Positions 54,451 to 63,352 of a stretch of 64,000 bases of DNA are shown in pieces (within the stretch, counting starts at the first letter, position 1; each line of letters begins with the position of its first letter). The position numbers and the translations under genes were made by a program. The stretch lies in the NCBI GenBank assembly GCA_964465945.1, contig CAYXMM010000011.1, forward strand, positions 24,302 to 88,301. The letters run 5' to 3'. The notes beneath the pieces are model-generated. The model worked only from the letters and a program-made list of their open reading frames with translations. It made no database searches and had not been told where the DNA came from. Source of the stretch: JAJRPT01 sp964465945 (GTDB taxonomy: Bacteria > Bacteroidota > Ignavibacteria > Kapaibacteriales > UBA2268).

Positions 54451-55897
54451 TTTCAACTTTCTTTAAAAATAACTGAATTCTTTCAATACTTTCTTGTTTT
54501 CCTAATATGAGCATAGTTTCAAACATACCAGCACCAACGGCTTTACCTGTTATAATTAATCTAAGTGGATTCATTAATTTACCGAATCCAATACCTTTAG
54601 CTCCTAAATAATCTTCAACTTTTTTATGTAAAGCATTATATTCCCATTCTTCTGCATCTTTAAAGATTTGAAGTATATCATTAATTAATTCGGGCGTTTC
54701 TGCTTTCCATTGTTTCGCTTTATACTCTAAGTCATAAGAAACAGGTTTTGCCCACATATAGTCAGCAAAATCAATTAAATCAATAGCAAAATGAATTCTT
54801 TCTTTCAGTAAGTCAATAACTTTAAGAATATATTCTTTGCTTTGATTTATATTACTTTCTTTTAAATTTGCTTCAAGCATTGAATAAATTTCTTCGGCTG
54901 ATTGTTTTCTAAGATAAATTGAATTCATCCAGAGTAATTTAGGTCTATCGAAAATAGCACCACCTTTATTAACTTTTTCAAGGTTAAAATGTTCAATCAA
55001 ATAATCCATAGAATGAATTTCATTATCACCGGAAGGATTCCAACCCAGCAAGGCAACAAAGTTTACAAATGCTTCTTTAATATATCCTTTAGTTTTGAAG
55101 TCTTCAACAGCCACATCTCCATGTCGCTTTGATAATTTTGTTTTGTTATTATTTAAAAGTAATGGAAGGTGAGCGAATTGAGGCATATCCCACCCAAATG
55201 ATTTATATAATAACACGTGCTTAGGAGTAGAAGGTAGCCATTCTTCTCCGCGGATAACGTGAGTGATTTCCATTAAATGATCATCTACTACATTTGCCAA
55301 GTGATAAGTAGGAAATCCATCAGATTTTAGAAGAATTTGGTCGTCAACGTCTTTTGTTTTAACACTGACATCGCCTCGAATAATATCTTTAAATTTAACT
55401 TCTTCATTGAATGGAACTTTTAGGCGGATTACATATTCAATGCCGTTATTTATTAGATTTTGAGTTTCTTGTTCGCCTAAAGTATATTGATTTTTCATAG
55501 AAGTTCTGTCATACTTAGGTGCTATACCTGCTTGCTTTTGTCTTTCACGCATTGCTTCGATTTCTTCTGGGGTATCAAAAGCATAATATGCGGTGCCGTT
55601 TTGAATTAGTTGTTCAGCATATTTTGCGTATAGATCAAATCTTTCGCTTTGAATGTATGGTCCGAAATCGCCACCGAATCCTGGTCCTTCGTCGAAGGTA
55701 ATGCCTGCCCATTCAAGAGATTTAATTAAATTTTCTTGTGCGTTTTCTACAAGTCTTGTTCTATCAGTATCTTCAATTCTCAAAATCATTTTGCCACCTT
55801 GATTGCGAGCGAACAGGTAATTATATAGTGCTGTTCTTAAACCACCTACGTGTAAGTATCCTGTTGGTGAAGGTGCAAATCTAACTCTAACAGACAT
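54437..55897 (-). CDS. gltX: Glutamyl-tRNA synthetase
   Basis: This class I synthetase of 486 residues has its HIGH-type motif at P-T-G-Y-L-H-V-G-G near the N-terminus and KMSKS-type K-L-S-K-R near the middle, with G-E-E-W-L-P-S-T-P-K-H and H-L-P-L-L-L-N. It charges tRNA-Glu. Whether it discriminates against tRNA-Gln cannot be told from sequence. A terminator lies upstream of it, so it starts a new unit that includes the overlapping lipoprotein gene. Confidence 0.96.
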   Translation of the reverse strand: MSVRVRFAPSPTGYLHVGGLRTALYNYLFARNQGGKMILRIEDTDRTRLVENAQENLIKSLEWAGITFDEGPGFGGDFGPYIQSERFDLYAKYAEQLIQNGTAYYAFDTPEEIEAMRERQKQAGIAPKYDRTSMKNQYTLGEQETQNLINNGIEYVIRLKVPFNEEVKFKDIIRGDVSVKTKDVDDQILLKSDGFPTYHLANVVDDHLMEITHVIRGEEWLPSTPKHVLLYKSFGWDMPQFAHLPLLLNNNKTKLSKRHGDVAVEDFKTKGYIKEAFVNFVALLGWNPSGDNEIHSMDYLIEHFNLEKVNKGGAIFDRPKLLWMNSIYLRKQSAEEIYSMLEANLKESNINQSKEYILKVIDLLKERIHFAIDLIDFADYMWAKPVSYDLEYKAKQWKAETPELINDILQIFKDAEEWEYNALHKKVEDYLGAKGIGFGKLMNPLRLIITGKAVGAGMFETMLILGKQESIERIQLFLKKVENGEI

Positions 55898-55948
55898 TTT
55901 ATTCCTTTGTTTTTAATATAATTCAATTTAAAGATTATAAACGTAAAA

Positions 55949-55979
55949 AAATAGTAAAATTTATGTCATTTTACTATTT
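55949..55979 (-). terminator. Terminator downstream of the 287-residue secreted protein gene
   Basis: A 12-bp stem (55949-55960 with 55968-55979) around a 7-base loop is followed on the minus strand by a T run. It separates the sugar-dehydrogenase run from gltX. Confidence 0.8.
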
Positions 55980-56046
55980 TAGTTACAAAATTAAGAAATT
56001 TAGAGATGAATTGTGTAGATTTCTTTACAATATTGAGGTTATTTGC

Positions 56047-56910
56047 TTATTTTTTCTTTTCTTTATCCTTATTTACTTGTTTTATATCTTTAGCTTCATA
56101 AGTTTGTTGGTCAGTATTTACAGGAGGAGTTGTAACTCTTCCTATTTGGACTTTTTTACTTTTAATATCAATTCGAGTGGAAAGTTTAGAAGATTGAATA
56201 AAGTGTTGAGTCCAGCCGGCTAAATCTCCATAAAGTAAAGTTGTTGCTATATCTGTTGGGGTTGGTAAGTATCCAATTTCATCTGTATGGGTATGGTATG
56301 ATTGGGTGAAGAGAGTATCTTTAGCATAAGGAACAGGAATTATTGTCTTATGATAGTCGGTAACTTTAGTTATTTTATAATTTTCATCCATATCTAAGCA
56401 ATAATCATTACCATAAATTACTTGACCTAAGTAGTTTGGAGCAGTTAAAATATAGCATTTCATTTTTCCTTCAAATATAATAGGAATCTCATTCATACCA
56501 GTATTTTCATAATACCTAATGCTTGAATCTTGGCTTTGATATTTCTTAGTTGCGGTTTTAATTTTATAATATTTTGTCTCAATGTCGTTGAAATCTCTAA
56601 TAATAAATTTCACAGAAGTTTGAGGGGTTTTAAAGGTTGAGTCGAAATAAGCTTCTGCGATTACTTTTGCGTCTTTGCTATAAAAGATAAAATGATTTCC
56701 ATCGTTTTCAGGGTAGGCAAAATAGCCACCTAAGGATTCTTCTGTTCCAGCTTGTTTTAATAGCTTAATAAGAAGTTCATTACCAAGCCAAGATGCTTTT
56801 GCATTTCTGTATATTTCAATACCTTCTTTATAAAGACTATCTAAATTCACTTCTTCATCAGCGAAGATTGAGGTGAAACTAAGTAAAATTATAACGATGA
56901 TTTTTTTCAT
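56047..56910 (-). CDS. Secreted protein of unknown function with an H-x-H-x11-D cluster
   Basis: The 287 residues begin with a signal peptide (1-17) and end in a Lys-rich tail. The middle has Y-F-A-Y-P-E-N-D-G-N-H-F-I-F-Y-S-K-D, and near the C-terminus H206-T-H208 with D220 in L-P-T-P-T-D. That resembles a JAMM metalloprotease motif but with spacing one residue too long and no proven upstream Glu, so enzymatic function is open. I do not recognise the family. It is 40 bp downstream of the sugar dehydrogenase gene in the same direction. Confidence 0.6.
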   Translation of the reverse strand: MKKIIVIILLSFTSIFADEEVNLDSLYKEGIEIYRNAKASWLGNELLIKLLKQAGTEESLGGYFAYPENDGNHFIFYSKDAKVIAEAYFDSTFKTPQTSVKFIIRDFNDIETKYYKIKTATKKYQSQDSSIRYYENTGMNEIPIIFEGKMKCYILTAPNYLGQVIYGNDYCLDMDENYKITKVTDYHKTIIPVPYAKDTLFTQSYHTHTDEIGYLPTPTDIATTLLYGDLAGWTQHFIQSSKLSTRIDIKSKKVQIGRVTTPPVNTDQQTYEAKDIKQVNKDKEKKK

Positions 56911-56950
56911 ATCCTACCTTAAATTTTAATTTTATTTTGCAAATTAATAA

Positions 56951-58297
56951 TTATTTTGTTTTTAAACGAATTAATCTGCCTGGGCTTTCAGTTACTGAAT
57001 AAATATATCCATCAGGTGAAAGTTGCGTATCGCGAAAGCGGGCATAACCTTCTAAACTTCTTACTGATTCAACAACTTTATTATTTACAATTTTTAATCT
57101 ATGAATATGTTGTCCTGCTAATGCTCCAATTACTATATCCATTTCATTTTTCTGAGCATCATAAGAAACTAAGTCCATTCCACAAGGTGCTATAGAAGGC
57201 ACCCAATAAGTGATTGGGTCTTCGTAGCCAGGTAAAGTAGTTTTATCTGTAATTGGTGTTCCGTCATAGTTGATACCGAAAGTAACAAGGGGCCAGCCAT
57301 AGTTTGCTCCCGCTTTGACAATATTGAGTTCGTCCCCTCCACGAGGTCCGTGTTCAACTGACCAAATTTGGTTTGTCTCTGGGATGTAAAACATACCTTG
57401 AATGTTTCTATTACCTTTTGTATAGAGTTCTTTTGCTGCGTTTGGTACTTGTAAAAAAGGATTGTCTGAAGGGATTGTTCCGTCGTCATTAAGACGCAAA
57501 ACGCATCCATAACTATTTGTGCTATCCTGCGCATTTTTGCCATTTCCTCGCTCCCCGATTGAGAAAAACATAATATTATCTTTATCAAACACTATCCTTG
57601 AGCCGAAATGTGCAGAAGAATTAACTAATGGATAGCCACGGAATAATTCTTCAAAGTTTTCTAGTTTATTTTCAATTAATTTTCCTCTACCTATTGCTGT
57701 AGTGTTTTTACCACCTTCCTCAATGGCGTAAGAAAGATATACATATTTATTCTGGTTGAAGTTGGGATGCAAAGTTACGTCTAAAAGCCCGCCTTGACCG
57801 ACCCTTGCTACTTTCGGTAATCCGGTTACTTCTGTTTTAGTTTTATTTGGAATGTTGTAGATGAATAAATAGCCGTCGTGTTCGGTGAAAATAATATTAT
57901 CTTTGTCAATAAAATCAAGTCCCCATGGATTATCTAAATTATTTAATAGAATTTCATCAACAATTAATTCTCCAAAAGGAACATGATTTGTTTTCTTTTC
58001 AAATTGAATGGTTTTTATAGAAGAAATTTGAAATTGCTTAGCGAAGTCTTCATCGCTAATATTTAAAATATTATTGTCAAACAGGATAATTGTTTCATTA
58101 CTTGCTTCTATGTTTGAAATTTTGTCATCTTCACCAATTATGTTAATGACATAGGAGGTTTTAAATTCAAATTTTATGTTTTTTATTTCGTTAACAGGGT
58201 AAACTTTAATTTTGTTTTCAATATCAATAATCTCAATATTTTTTTCTTGGGAAAATAAGTTTAAAGCAAAAATGGTTAAAATAAATATAATTTTCAT
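56951..58297 (-). CDS. Secreted PQQ-dependent sugar dehydrogenase-like beta-propeller
   Basis: The 448 residues have a signal peptide (1-16), an unusual N-terminal region of about 100 residues, and a glucose/sorbosone-dehydrogenase propeller with N-P-W-G-L-D-F, G-Q-G-G-L-L-D-V-T-L-H-P, H-F-G-S-R-I, E-H-G-P-R-G-G-D-E-L-N and Y-G-W-P-L-V-T-F-G. Family members oxidise aldose sugars with PQQ. The N-terminal region contains two copies of a short strand pattern (I-x-x-I-K-F-E / I-K-T-I-Q-F-E) also seen at the start of the T9SS protein upstream, 12 bp away. Confidence 0.85.
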   Translation of the reverse strand: MKIIFILTIFALNLFSQEKNIEIIDIENKIKVYPVNEIKNIKFEFKTSYVINIIGEDDKISNIEASNETIILFDNNILNISDEDFAKQFQISSIKTIQFEKKTNHVPFGELIVDEILLNNLDNPWGLDFIDKDNIIFTEHDGYLFIYNIPNKTKTEVTGLPKVARVGQGGLLDVTLHPNFNQNKYVYLSYAIEEGGKNTTAIGRGKLIENKLENFEELFRGYPLVNSSAHFGSRIVFDKDNIMFFSIGERGNGKNAQDSTNSYGCVLRLNDDGTIPSDNPFLQVPNAAKELYTKGNRNIQGMFYIPETNQIWSVEHGPRGGDELNIVKAGANYGWPLVTFGINYDGTPITDKTTLPGYEDPITYWVPSIAPCGMDLVSYDAQKNEMDIVIGALAGQHIHRLKIVNNKVVESVRSLEGYARFRDTQLSPDGYIYSVTESPGRLIRLKTK

Positions 58298-58309
58298 CTT
58301 GATATTCCT

Positions 58310-58957
58310 TTAAATTTTAAGTATTTTATATGTAAAATAGTTGGAATTGATATGTAATGTTACAAGGTAAGAACCGCTTGATAATTTTGAAATATTAATT
58401 TCTTTTTTGTCATATTCGGCAAATATAATATTTCCATTCATATCTGTTATTGTGATTTCAAAGGGTAAGTTCTGAACTAACTCCACTTTTATAAAATCGT
58501 TAGTTGGGTTAGGCAGCACCTTTATTTCATTTTGAGTGATGCAAACTTTTGTAGGATTTACAATTATTCCTAAAGAGGTACTGATGAAGTTGCCTTCTTC
58601 ACTCATAGCAATGATTCTTGCTTGTCCTTGCTTAATAGCTGTAACAAGTCCATTGTTATCGACAGTTGCTATATTCGTAGCATCAGAAATCCAGCTTAAT
58701 TTTTGATTTGAGGCGTTATTTGGAAAGAAATCACAAGTTAATTGTTTTGTTTTACCAACAGTCAGTTCGAAGTAATTTTCAGTTATTCTAAAACTATCTA
58801 ATTTGATATTTTTATCGTTAAATTGAATTAAGTCAATTTTATCAATATTAAAACTTACAATGTCTTCATTATGAAGGTTTATTTTCATAACATTATCTTG
58901 AGATTTTGAAATTGACGAAATTATTATAAAAAGAAAGAAAGTTAAAAGTAGTTTCAT
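58310..58957 (-). CDS. T9SS-sorted protein with Ig-like (BIG2) domain
   Basis: The 215 residues comprise a signal peptide (1-19), a short strand motif (M-K-I-N-L-H-N-E-D-I, I-D-L-I-Q-F), a BIG2 domain (about 60-130; L-S-W-I-S-D-A-T-N-I-A-T-V-D-N-N-G-L-V-T) and a type A T9SS sorting domain (about 145-215; V-L-P-N-P-T-N-D-F-I-K-V, L-S-S-G-S-Y-L-V-T). It should be secreted through T9SS and attached to the cell surface. It lies directly upstream of the sugar dehydrogenase gene. Confidence 0.87.
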   Translation of the reverse strand: MKLLLTFFLFIIISSISKSQDNVMKINLHNEDIVSFNIDKIDLIQFNDKNIKLDSFRITENYFELTVGKTKQLTCDFFPNNASNQKLSWISDATNIATVDNNGLVTAIKQGQARIIAMSEEGNFISTSLGIIVNPTKVCITQNEIKVLPNPTNDFIKVELVQNLPFEITITDMNGNIIFAEYDKKEINISKLSSGSYLVTLHINSNYFTYKILKI

Positions 58958-59017
58958 TTTTACCCCTATTTTTTGAAAATAAACGAAAGAGAATTTTTTT
59001 TATTTAATTTTAGCAAA

Positions 59018-59548
59018 TTAATCTTTTTTAAAGATTTTACTTTTTGCTTTATCAAATAGTTTGTCAATAATGTTAAAATCAACTGGCTTTAAGACATAAA
59101 TATTATCTTTATCTTTTTCGATAACTTTTAGATTATTAAATAGATTAAAAGAATCTTTTGAGCTTAGTTTCAAACTTAGACTATCTAAACTTTCGATGTA
59201 TCGAGCATCAAGTTCTCTACCTTTTTTTTCAAAGCGAAAAAGCATCCAAGCTGATAGATTATCCTCCTTCGATTTTAAATTCAAGTAATATTTATTATTA
59301 CTTTTTTTTAGGATAACTTCTTCATTTCTTAAATCGAAGTCTAACTTTTGCATAATGCTTAGTGATGATCTGTATTGGAATGAGTTTTCAGCAAAAATCA
59401 AAGTATCATCTTCACTTAAGTAAAAGCCCCATAAGTTTTGGGGTATTTTAATAATTCTTTCGGCTTTTTCAGGTTGTGGGGTTTGGAATAATACTTTGCC
59501 GCAAGAACTTAGGAGAATTATTGCAAGTAATAAGTAATGTTTTTTCAT
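59018..59548 (-). CDS. Lipoprotein of unknown function
   Basis: The 176 residues start with a lipoprotein signal (lipobox L-S-S-C, C16). The mature part has L-W-G-F-Y-L-S-E-D-D and alternating charged and hydrophobic strands, with a basic C-terminus. I do not recognise the family. It sits between the sugar transferase (47 bp upstream) and the T9SS protein (60 bp downstream), all in one direction, so one transcript is possible. Confidence 0.65.
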   Translation of the reverse strand: MKKHYLLLAIILLSSCGKVLFQTPQPEKAERIIKIPQNLWGFYLSEDDTLIFAENSFQYRSSLSIMQKLDFDLRNEEVILKKSNNKYYLNLKSKEDNLSAWMLFRFEKKGRELDARYIESLDSLSLKLSSKDSFNLFNNLKVIEKDKDNIYVLKPVDFNIIDKLFDKAKSKIFKKD

Positions 59549-59595
59549 ATTAAATTTTAATTTGTTTCATAATCAAAATTACTAAAAAAAAATTA

Positions 59596-60264
59596 TTAAC
59601 GAGCACCTTTTCCAGAGAACATTACAAAAATAGTTAAGATTAGAATTTTAATATCTGTGAAAATATTAATGTTATTTAGGTATTTAATATCATATTTGAA
59701 TTTTTCGAAAACCTCACTTATTTCGCTAACGTGCTTGTAATAAACTTGCCCTAAGCCAGTAACGCCCGGTTTGATAATATACTTATAGTCATATTGAGGA
59801 ATATCTTGCTTCCATTCGATATGGCAATTTAAGGCATCGGGACGTGGACCGATTAAGCTCATTTCATTTTTTAATACGTTTATAAATTGCGGTAATTCAT
59901 CAATTCTATGTTTTCGTATAAATCTTCCAAAGCGTGTAATTCTTTCTTCCTGATGAATAGTAGTTTCTTCCAATGGATTAATCGATTTCATTGATTTGAA
60001 TTTATAAATGTAGAAAGTGCTATTGTTTAACCCGGGTCTTTCCTGTTTATACAATACTTTACCACCATAACTCATTTTAAGAATGATATAAGTTAGAGCA
60101 AAGACTGGTAGCCATATTGGTAAAAATAAAACTAAAAGAATTTTTTCAACAATATATCTAACGCTTAAATATTTGTATGGAATATCAAGTTCACCTAAAT
60201 CAAGTGTGTATTTAGTCGATTCTGAAATTTCTTTGTTGTGTTTTATATTCAAATTTGCAATCAT
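59596..60264 (-). CDS. Undecaprenyl-phosphate sugar-phosphate transferase
   Basis: The 222 residues form a single-domain bacterial sugar transferase. A membrane (probably re-entrant) helix at about 35-60 (L-P-I-W-L-P-V-F-A-L) is followed by K-Q-E-R-P-G-L, F-K-S-M, T-R-F-G-R-F-I-R-K-H-R-I-D-E-L-P-Q and L-I-G-P-R-P-D. It starts lipid-linked surface glycan by moving a sugar-1-phosphate to undecaprenyl phosphate. The matching flippase may be the one at 13.5-14.8 kb. A 15-bp palindrome lies 13 bp before its ATG. Confidence 0.92.
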   Translation of the reverse strand: MIANLNIKHNKEISESTKYTLDLGELDIPYKYLSVRYIVEKILLVLFLPIWLPVFALTYIILKMSYGGKVLYKQERPGLNNSTFYIYKFKSMKSINPLEETTIHQEERITRFGRFIRKHRIDELPQFINVLKNEMSLIGPRPDALNCHIEWKQDIPQYDYKYIIKPGVTGLGQVYYKHVSEISEVFEKFKYDIKYLNNINIFTDIKILILTIFVMFSGKGAR

Positions 60265-60277
60265 AAATTATTTTATC

Positions 60278-60292
60278 TTGTCTTCAAGACAA
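60278..60292. promoter_or_regulatory. 15-bp palindrome upstream of the sugar transferase
   Basis: TTGTCTT-C-AAGACAA is a perfect 7-1-7 inverted repeat, 13 bp before the sugar transferase ATG, where a repressor or an RNA element could act. The rest of the 385-bp gap (60265-60649) is AT-rich with poly-A/T tracts and holds only the terminator at 60598-60628. No coding frame is seen in it. Confidence 0.35.
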
Positions 60293-60597
60293 CTTCAAAA
60301 TTACGTTAATATTTCTGTTATTACTAAACTTTTTTAGTTTTTGTAATTTTCTTTAATACATAGACACATAAACAGCGAAAATATCACAGCAAAAATTGAA
60401 AAAAATTGAAATATTTTCTCAACATTTTTGATATATCATTCTATTTCCTTATTAATTAATTATTTAGATATTTTATTACGAATACTTTTTTTGCAAATAA
60501 ATTTTTTATGAACTGGTTATTATTTTGGTTTTTGTTAAAAAAGAAAAAAAATTCATAATAAAATAAATTAGTAGAATAAATGAAATATAAAAAAAAA

Positions 60598-60628
60598 TGA
60601 TAGCAAATGAATATTCCACTTGCTATCA
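60598..60628 (-). terminator. Terminator of lipoprotein copy 1
   Basis: TGATAGCAAATG (60598-60609) pairs with CACTTGCTATCA (60617-60628) with one G-T pair. The minus strand then enters a T run. Its sequence differs from the terminator after copy 2, so the duplication stops before it. Confidence 0.82.
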
Positions 60629-60649
60629 TCACGTATTAGTTATAAAATA

Positions 60650-61498
60650 CTAATAAACCCAGCACATTTGGTCAGACTCTGAAATATAACCTGAATTTAT
60701 ATCTGTGTAAGTATTATTAACAACATCAAAAACATAAGCACTAAAAGCAGTTGCTGATATAATATATTTACTATCAGGCGACCATGTTGGGATAGAGAAT
60801 GTTTCGCCACTTACATAGTATTGTTGTGGATTTGTGCCATCTATATTCATAGTCCATACTTGTTGGTCTCTTATAAATGCAATTAATTTGCCATCAGGAC
60901 TAACAGCTGGTAAGGTTACATTACTTAAATCTGGGTCTATTCTTGTAATTGTAGTATAATCAGCTGAAACTTTATATATTCCATTATTCATACTTGTCCA
61001 ACCACATACATAGATAGAACCGTCAGGTGCCCAACTTGGTCGATATAATGGTTGTCTTTTACTATAATCCCCAATAGTTGCTATTGGCTCTCCACTGTTT
61101 GCATCGATAACATAAGTTACAGGATTATAAACAGAACCACCATCATAAGCAATGAACTTTTTATCATAAGATAATCTTGGATGATCCATATAGCCATCTA
61201 ATTCTAATATTTTTACTCTATTTGCACCTGTTAAATCAGTAAAGATTAATTTATGTTTTGGATAATTTTCACATACTAAAAGTTTACCATTCTCTTTTGT
61301 ATCAGGAAAACTGGCATTTTCAAATAATGATTGAGTTTGGAGTGTCTTCATATTAATTCTATAAATTTTACTTCCAGTTGAATAGTATACATATCCTTTA
61401 AATGTACTATTACCATCTGGTTGATTGTCTTCTTCAGGACAGCCATAAAGAAAAAAACACGCTAAAGTTATTAGTAATATTTTGGAAAAGATTTTCAT
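60650..61498 (-). CDS. TolB-like beta-propeller lipoprotein, copy 1
   Basis: The 282-residue lipoprotein has lipobox L-Y-G-C (C20). Four or more propeller blades follow, each marked by a short motif of the TolB/WD40-like type: S-Y-D-K-K-F-I-A-Y, S-W-A-P-D-G-S-I-Y, A-V-S-P-D-G-K-L-I-A-F and T-W-S-P-D-S-K-Y-I-I. It probably sits on the outer membrane, with binding rather than catalytic function. It is almost identical to the copy at 62.5-63.4 kb; only T/I and E/D near the C-terminus differ. Confidence 0.82.
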   Translation of the reverse strand: MKIFSKILLITLACFFLYGCPEEDNQPDGNSTFKGYVYYSTGSKIYRINMKTLQTQSLFENASFPDTKENGKLLVCENYPKHKLIFTDLTGANRVKILELDGYMDHPRLSYDKKFIAYDGGSVYNPVTYVIDANSGEPIATIGDYSKRQPLYRPSWAPDGSIYVCGWTSMNNGIYKVSADYTTITRIDPDLSNVTLPAVSPDGKLIAFIRDQQVWTMNIDGTNPQQYYVSGETFSIPTWSPDSKYIISATAFSAYVFDVVNNTYTDINSGYISESDQMCWVY

Positions 61499-61529
61499 AA
61501 ATACTCCTTATTGTTAATAAATAAATTAT
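60653..61529. repeat. Long direct repeat, copy 1 (about 877 bp)
   Basis: This block matches 62507-63383 with a constant offset of 1854 bp. The few substitutions I can see lie within the first 65 bp, near the 3' end of the gene. Identity ends about 30 bp upstream of the ATG, after TTAATAAATAAATTAT, and beyond that the flanks are unrelated. Confidence 0.9.
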
Positions 61530-61679
61530 GGTTCAAGACTATTATAGTTAATAAATAATACTTTTTGAAGAGGGAAAAATTGCTTGGATTTTTGTCAATT
61601 TCTCCTCTCTTTTTAAAAGTTTGTTTTTTTCCTAATGGCAAATTTACAATAATATTCTAATAAAAAAAATATTTCTCAT

Positions 61680-62398
61680 ACTATATGCAAATAAATTAGC
61701 TATACTTTATTATTTGAAAGATTTAATGGATTTTTTCTAATTAGTTTCAACAAATATTGATATATCTCCTTTGTTGGCTCCTTTCTGTGATTATATCGGA
61801 ACTCACATTCCTTCAAATGCAAATGAAATTTCCTTCTATGAATGCCTCTAAAACGGCTTAAGCGGACTTTACATAAGCCCCAGAAGTTTTCTATTCCATT
61901 AATATGATTCTGCCCTCGTGCAAATTCATTATCGCTATGAATAATTCGATGATGTCTCTTGTAACCGTAATCTGCTAATCCGTCATAACTTTTGAAACCA
62001 TCGGTATATATCGTAGAATCCTTATCTGCTTGCTCCTCTATTATTGGCAACAATTCACTTATAGAACAATTATTCACAATTTGGGTATAAACTTTTCCAT
62101 TGCGTTTTAGCATACCAAAAACCTTTGTTTTACCTTGAGCGCCCCTGCCTCTTTTACCTCTGACACGCCTTGCTCCGAAATAACTTTCATCAAGTTCTAT
62201 ACTGCCTTTGCCAAGCGGATTTTGTTGCTCACAATCAGCATAAATAGTCTCTCTAATTTTATCATAAATTTTATTGATTGTATTACGATTCATTGAAAGC
62301 AATTCAGCCGTTTTTGATGCCTCTAAATCACAAATGATATTTTTTTTAACTTTCATTATTTTGTTGATTTATATAATGTTATGTTCGTGCAAAATAGT
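61680..62398. mobile_element. IS1595-type insertion sequence (ends tentative)
   Basis: A DDE transposase gene lies between the two lipoprotein copies. Possible imperfect inverted ends are ACTATATGCA at 61680-61689 and, on the other strand, ACTATTTTGCA at 62398-62388. No clear target-site duplication is seen, so the boundaries are only a suggestion; the element could also extend to the edges of the flanking long repeats. Confidence 0.45.
61700..62356 (-). CDS. IS1595-family transposase
   Basis: The 218-residue DDE transposase has a short N-terminal helix-turn-helix (A-S-K-T-A-E-L-L-S-M-N-R-N-T-I-N), E-L-D56-E-S-Y-F-G, the basic R-G-K-R-G-R-G loop, Y-T-D119-G-F-K-S-Y and H-I-N153-G-I-E156-N-F-W-G, which together carry the IS1595-type catalytic residues. 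An in-frame stop lies 12 bp before the ATG. The N-terminus looks a little short against relatives, so a slight 5' truncation is possible. It moves by cut-and-paste. Confidence 0.9.
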   Translation of the reverse strand: MKVKKNIICDLEASKTAELLSMNRNTINKIYDKIRETIYADCEQQNPLGKGSIELDESYFGARRVRGKRGRGAQGKTKVFGMLKRNGKVYTQIVNNCSISELLPIIEEQADKDSTIYTDGFKSYDGLADYGYKRHHRIIHSDNEFARGQNHINGIENFWGLCKVRLSRFRGIHRRKFHLHLKECEFRYNHRKEPTKEIYQYLLKLIRKNPLNLSNNKV

Positions 62399-62451
62399 GG
62401 ATTTTTACAACTATTTTTTGTAAATATTCGGTTAAATTAAAAAAAAATGAA

Positions 62452-62480
62452 AAAGGTAGTAAATAATTCTTACTACCTTT
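62452..62480 (-). terminator. Terminator of lipoprotein copy 2
   Basis: AAAGGTAGTAA (62452-62462) pairs with TTACTACCTTT (62470-62480) around a 7-base loop, and the minus strand continues into T. It is unrelated to the copy 1 terminator. Confidence 0.85.
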
Positions 62481-62503
62481 AATAAATAAATAAATTTAAT
62501 TAT

Positions 62504-63352
62504 TTAGTAAACCCAACACATTTGGTCAGAATCTGAAATATAACCTGAATTTATATCTATGTAAGTATTATTAACAACATCAAAAACATAAGCACTAAAA
62601 GCAGTTGCTGATATAATATATTTACTATCAGGCGACCATGTTGGGATAGAGAATGTTTCGCCACTTACATAGTATTGTTGTGGATTTGTGCCATCTATAT
62701 TCATAGTCCATACTTGTTGGTCTCTTATAAATGCAATTAATTTGCCATCAGGACTAACAGCTGGTAAGGTTACATTACTTAAATCTGGGTCTATTCTTGT
62801 AATTGTAGTATAATCAGCTGAAACTTTATATATTCCATTATTCATACTTGTCCAACCACATACATAGATAGAACCGTCAGGTGCCCAACTTGGTCGATAT
62901 AATGGTTGTCTTTTACTATAATCCCCAATAGTTGCTATTGGCTCTCCACTGTTTGCATCGATAACATAAGTTACAGGATTATAAACAGAACCACCATCAT
63001 AAGCAATGAACTTTTTATCATAAGATAATCTTGGATGATCCATATAGCCATCTAATTCTAATATTTTTACTCTATTTGCACCTGTTAAATCAGTAAAGAT
63101 TAATTTATGTTTTGGATAATTTTCACATACTAAAAGTTTACCATTCTCTTTTGTATCAGGAAAACTGGCATTTTCAAATAATGATTGAGTTTGGAGTGTC
63201 TTCATATTAATTCTATAAATTTTACTTCCAGTTGAATAGTATACATATCCTTTAAATGTACTATTACCATCTGGTTGATTGTCTTCTTCAGGACAGCCAT
63301 AAAGAAAAAAACACGCTAAAGTTATTAGTAATATTTTGGAAAAGATTTTCAT
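62504..63352 (-). CDS. TolB-like beta-propeller lipoprotein, copy 2
   Basis: This is the second 282-residue copy, identical to copy 1 apart from two conservative residues near the C-terminus (I for T, D for E) and silent changes in the last codons. The lipobox Cys20 and all propeller motifs are retained, so both genes look functional. The 5' leader of about 30 bp is shared, but promoters further upstream differ, so the two may be expressed under different conditions. Confidence 0.82.
   Translation of the reverse strand: MKIFSKILLITLACFFLYGCPEEDNQPDGNSTFKGYVYYSTGSKIYRINMKTLQTQSLFENASFPDTKENGKLLVCENYPKHKLIFTDLTGANRVKILELDGYMDHPRLSYDKKFIAYDGGSVYNPVTYVIDANSGEPIATIGDYSKRQPLYRPSWAPDGSIYVCGWTSMNNGIYKVSADYTTITRIDPDLSNVTLPAVSPDGKLIAFIRDQQVWTMNIDGTNPQQYYVSGETFSIPTWSPDSKYIISATAFSAYVFDVVNNTYIDINSGYISDSDQMCWVY

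Noticed and set aside
55963..56223. An 86-codon plus-strand frame opposite the 287-residue secreted protein gene
   Set aside because: It starts within the terminator hairpin and lies mostly antisense to a better-supported gene with a signal peptide. Its composition (long Phe/Leu/Ile/Ser runs) looks like the reverse of an AT-rich coding sequence.
53947..59548. The lipoproteins at 53.9-54.5 kb and 59.0-59.5 kb as a duplicated pair
   Set aside because: They share only the signal-peptide type and a W-G-F-Y segment. The remaining sequence does not align by eye, so paralogy is not claimed.
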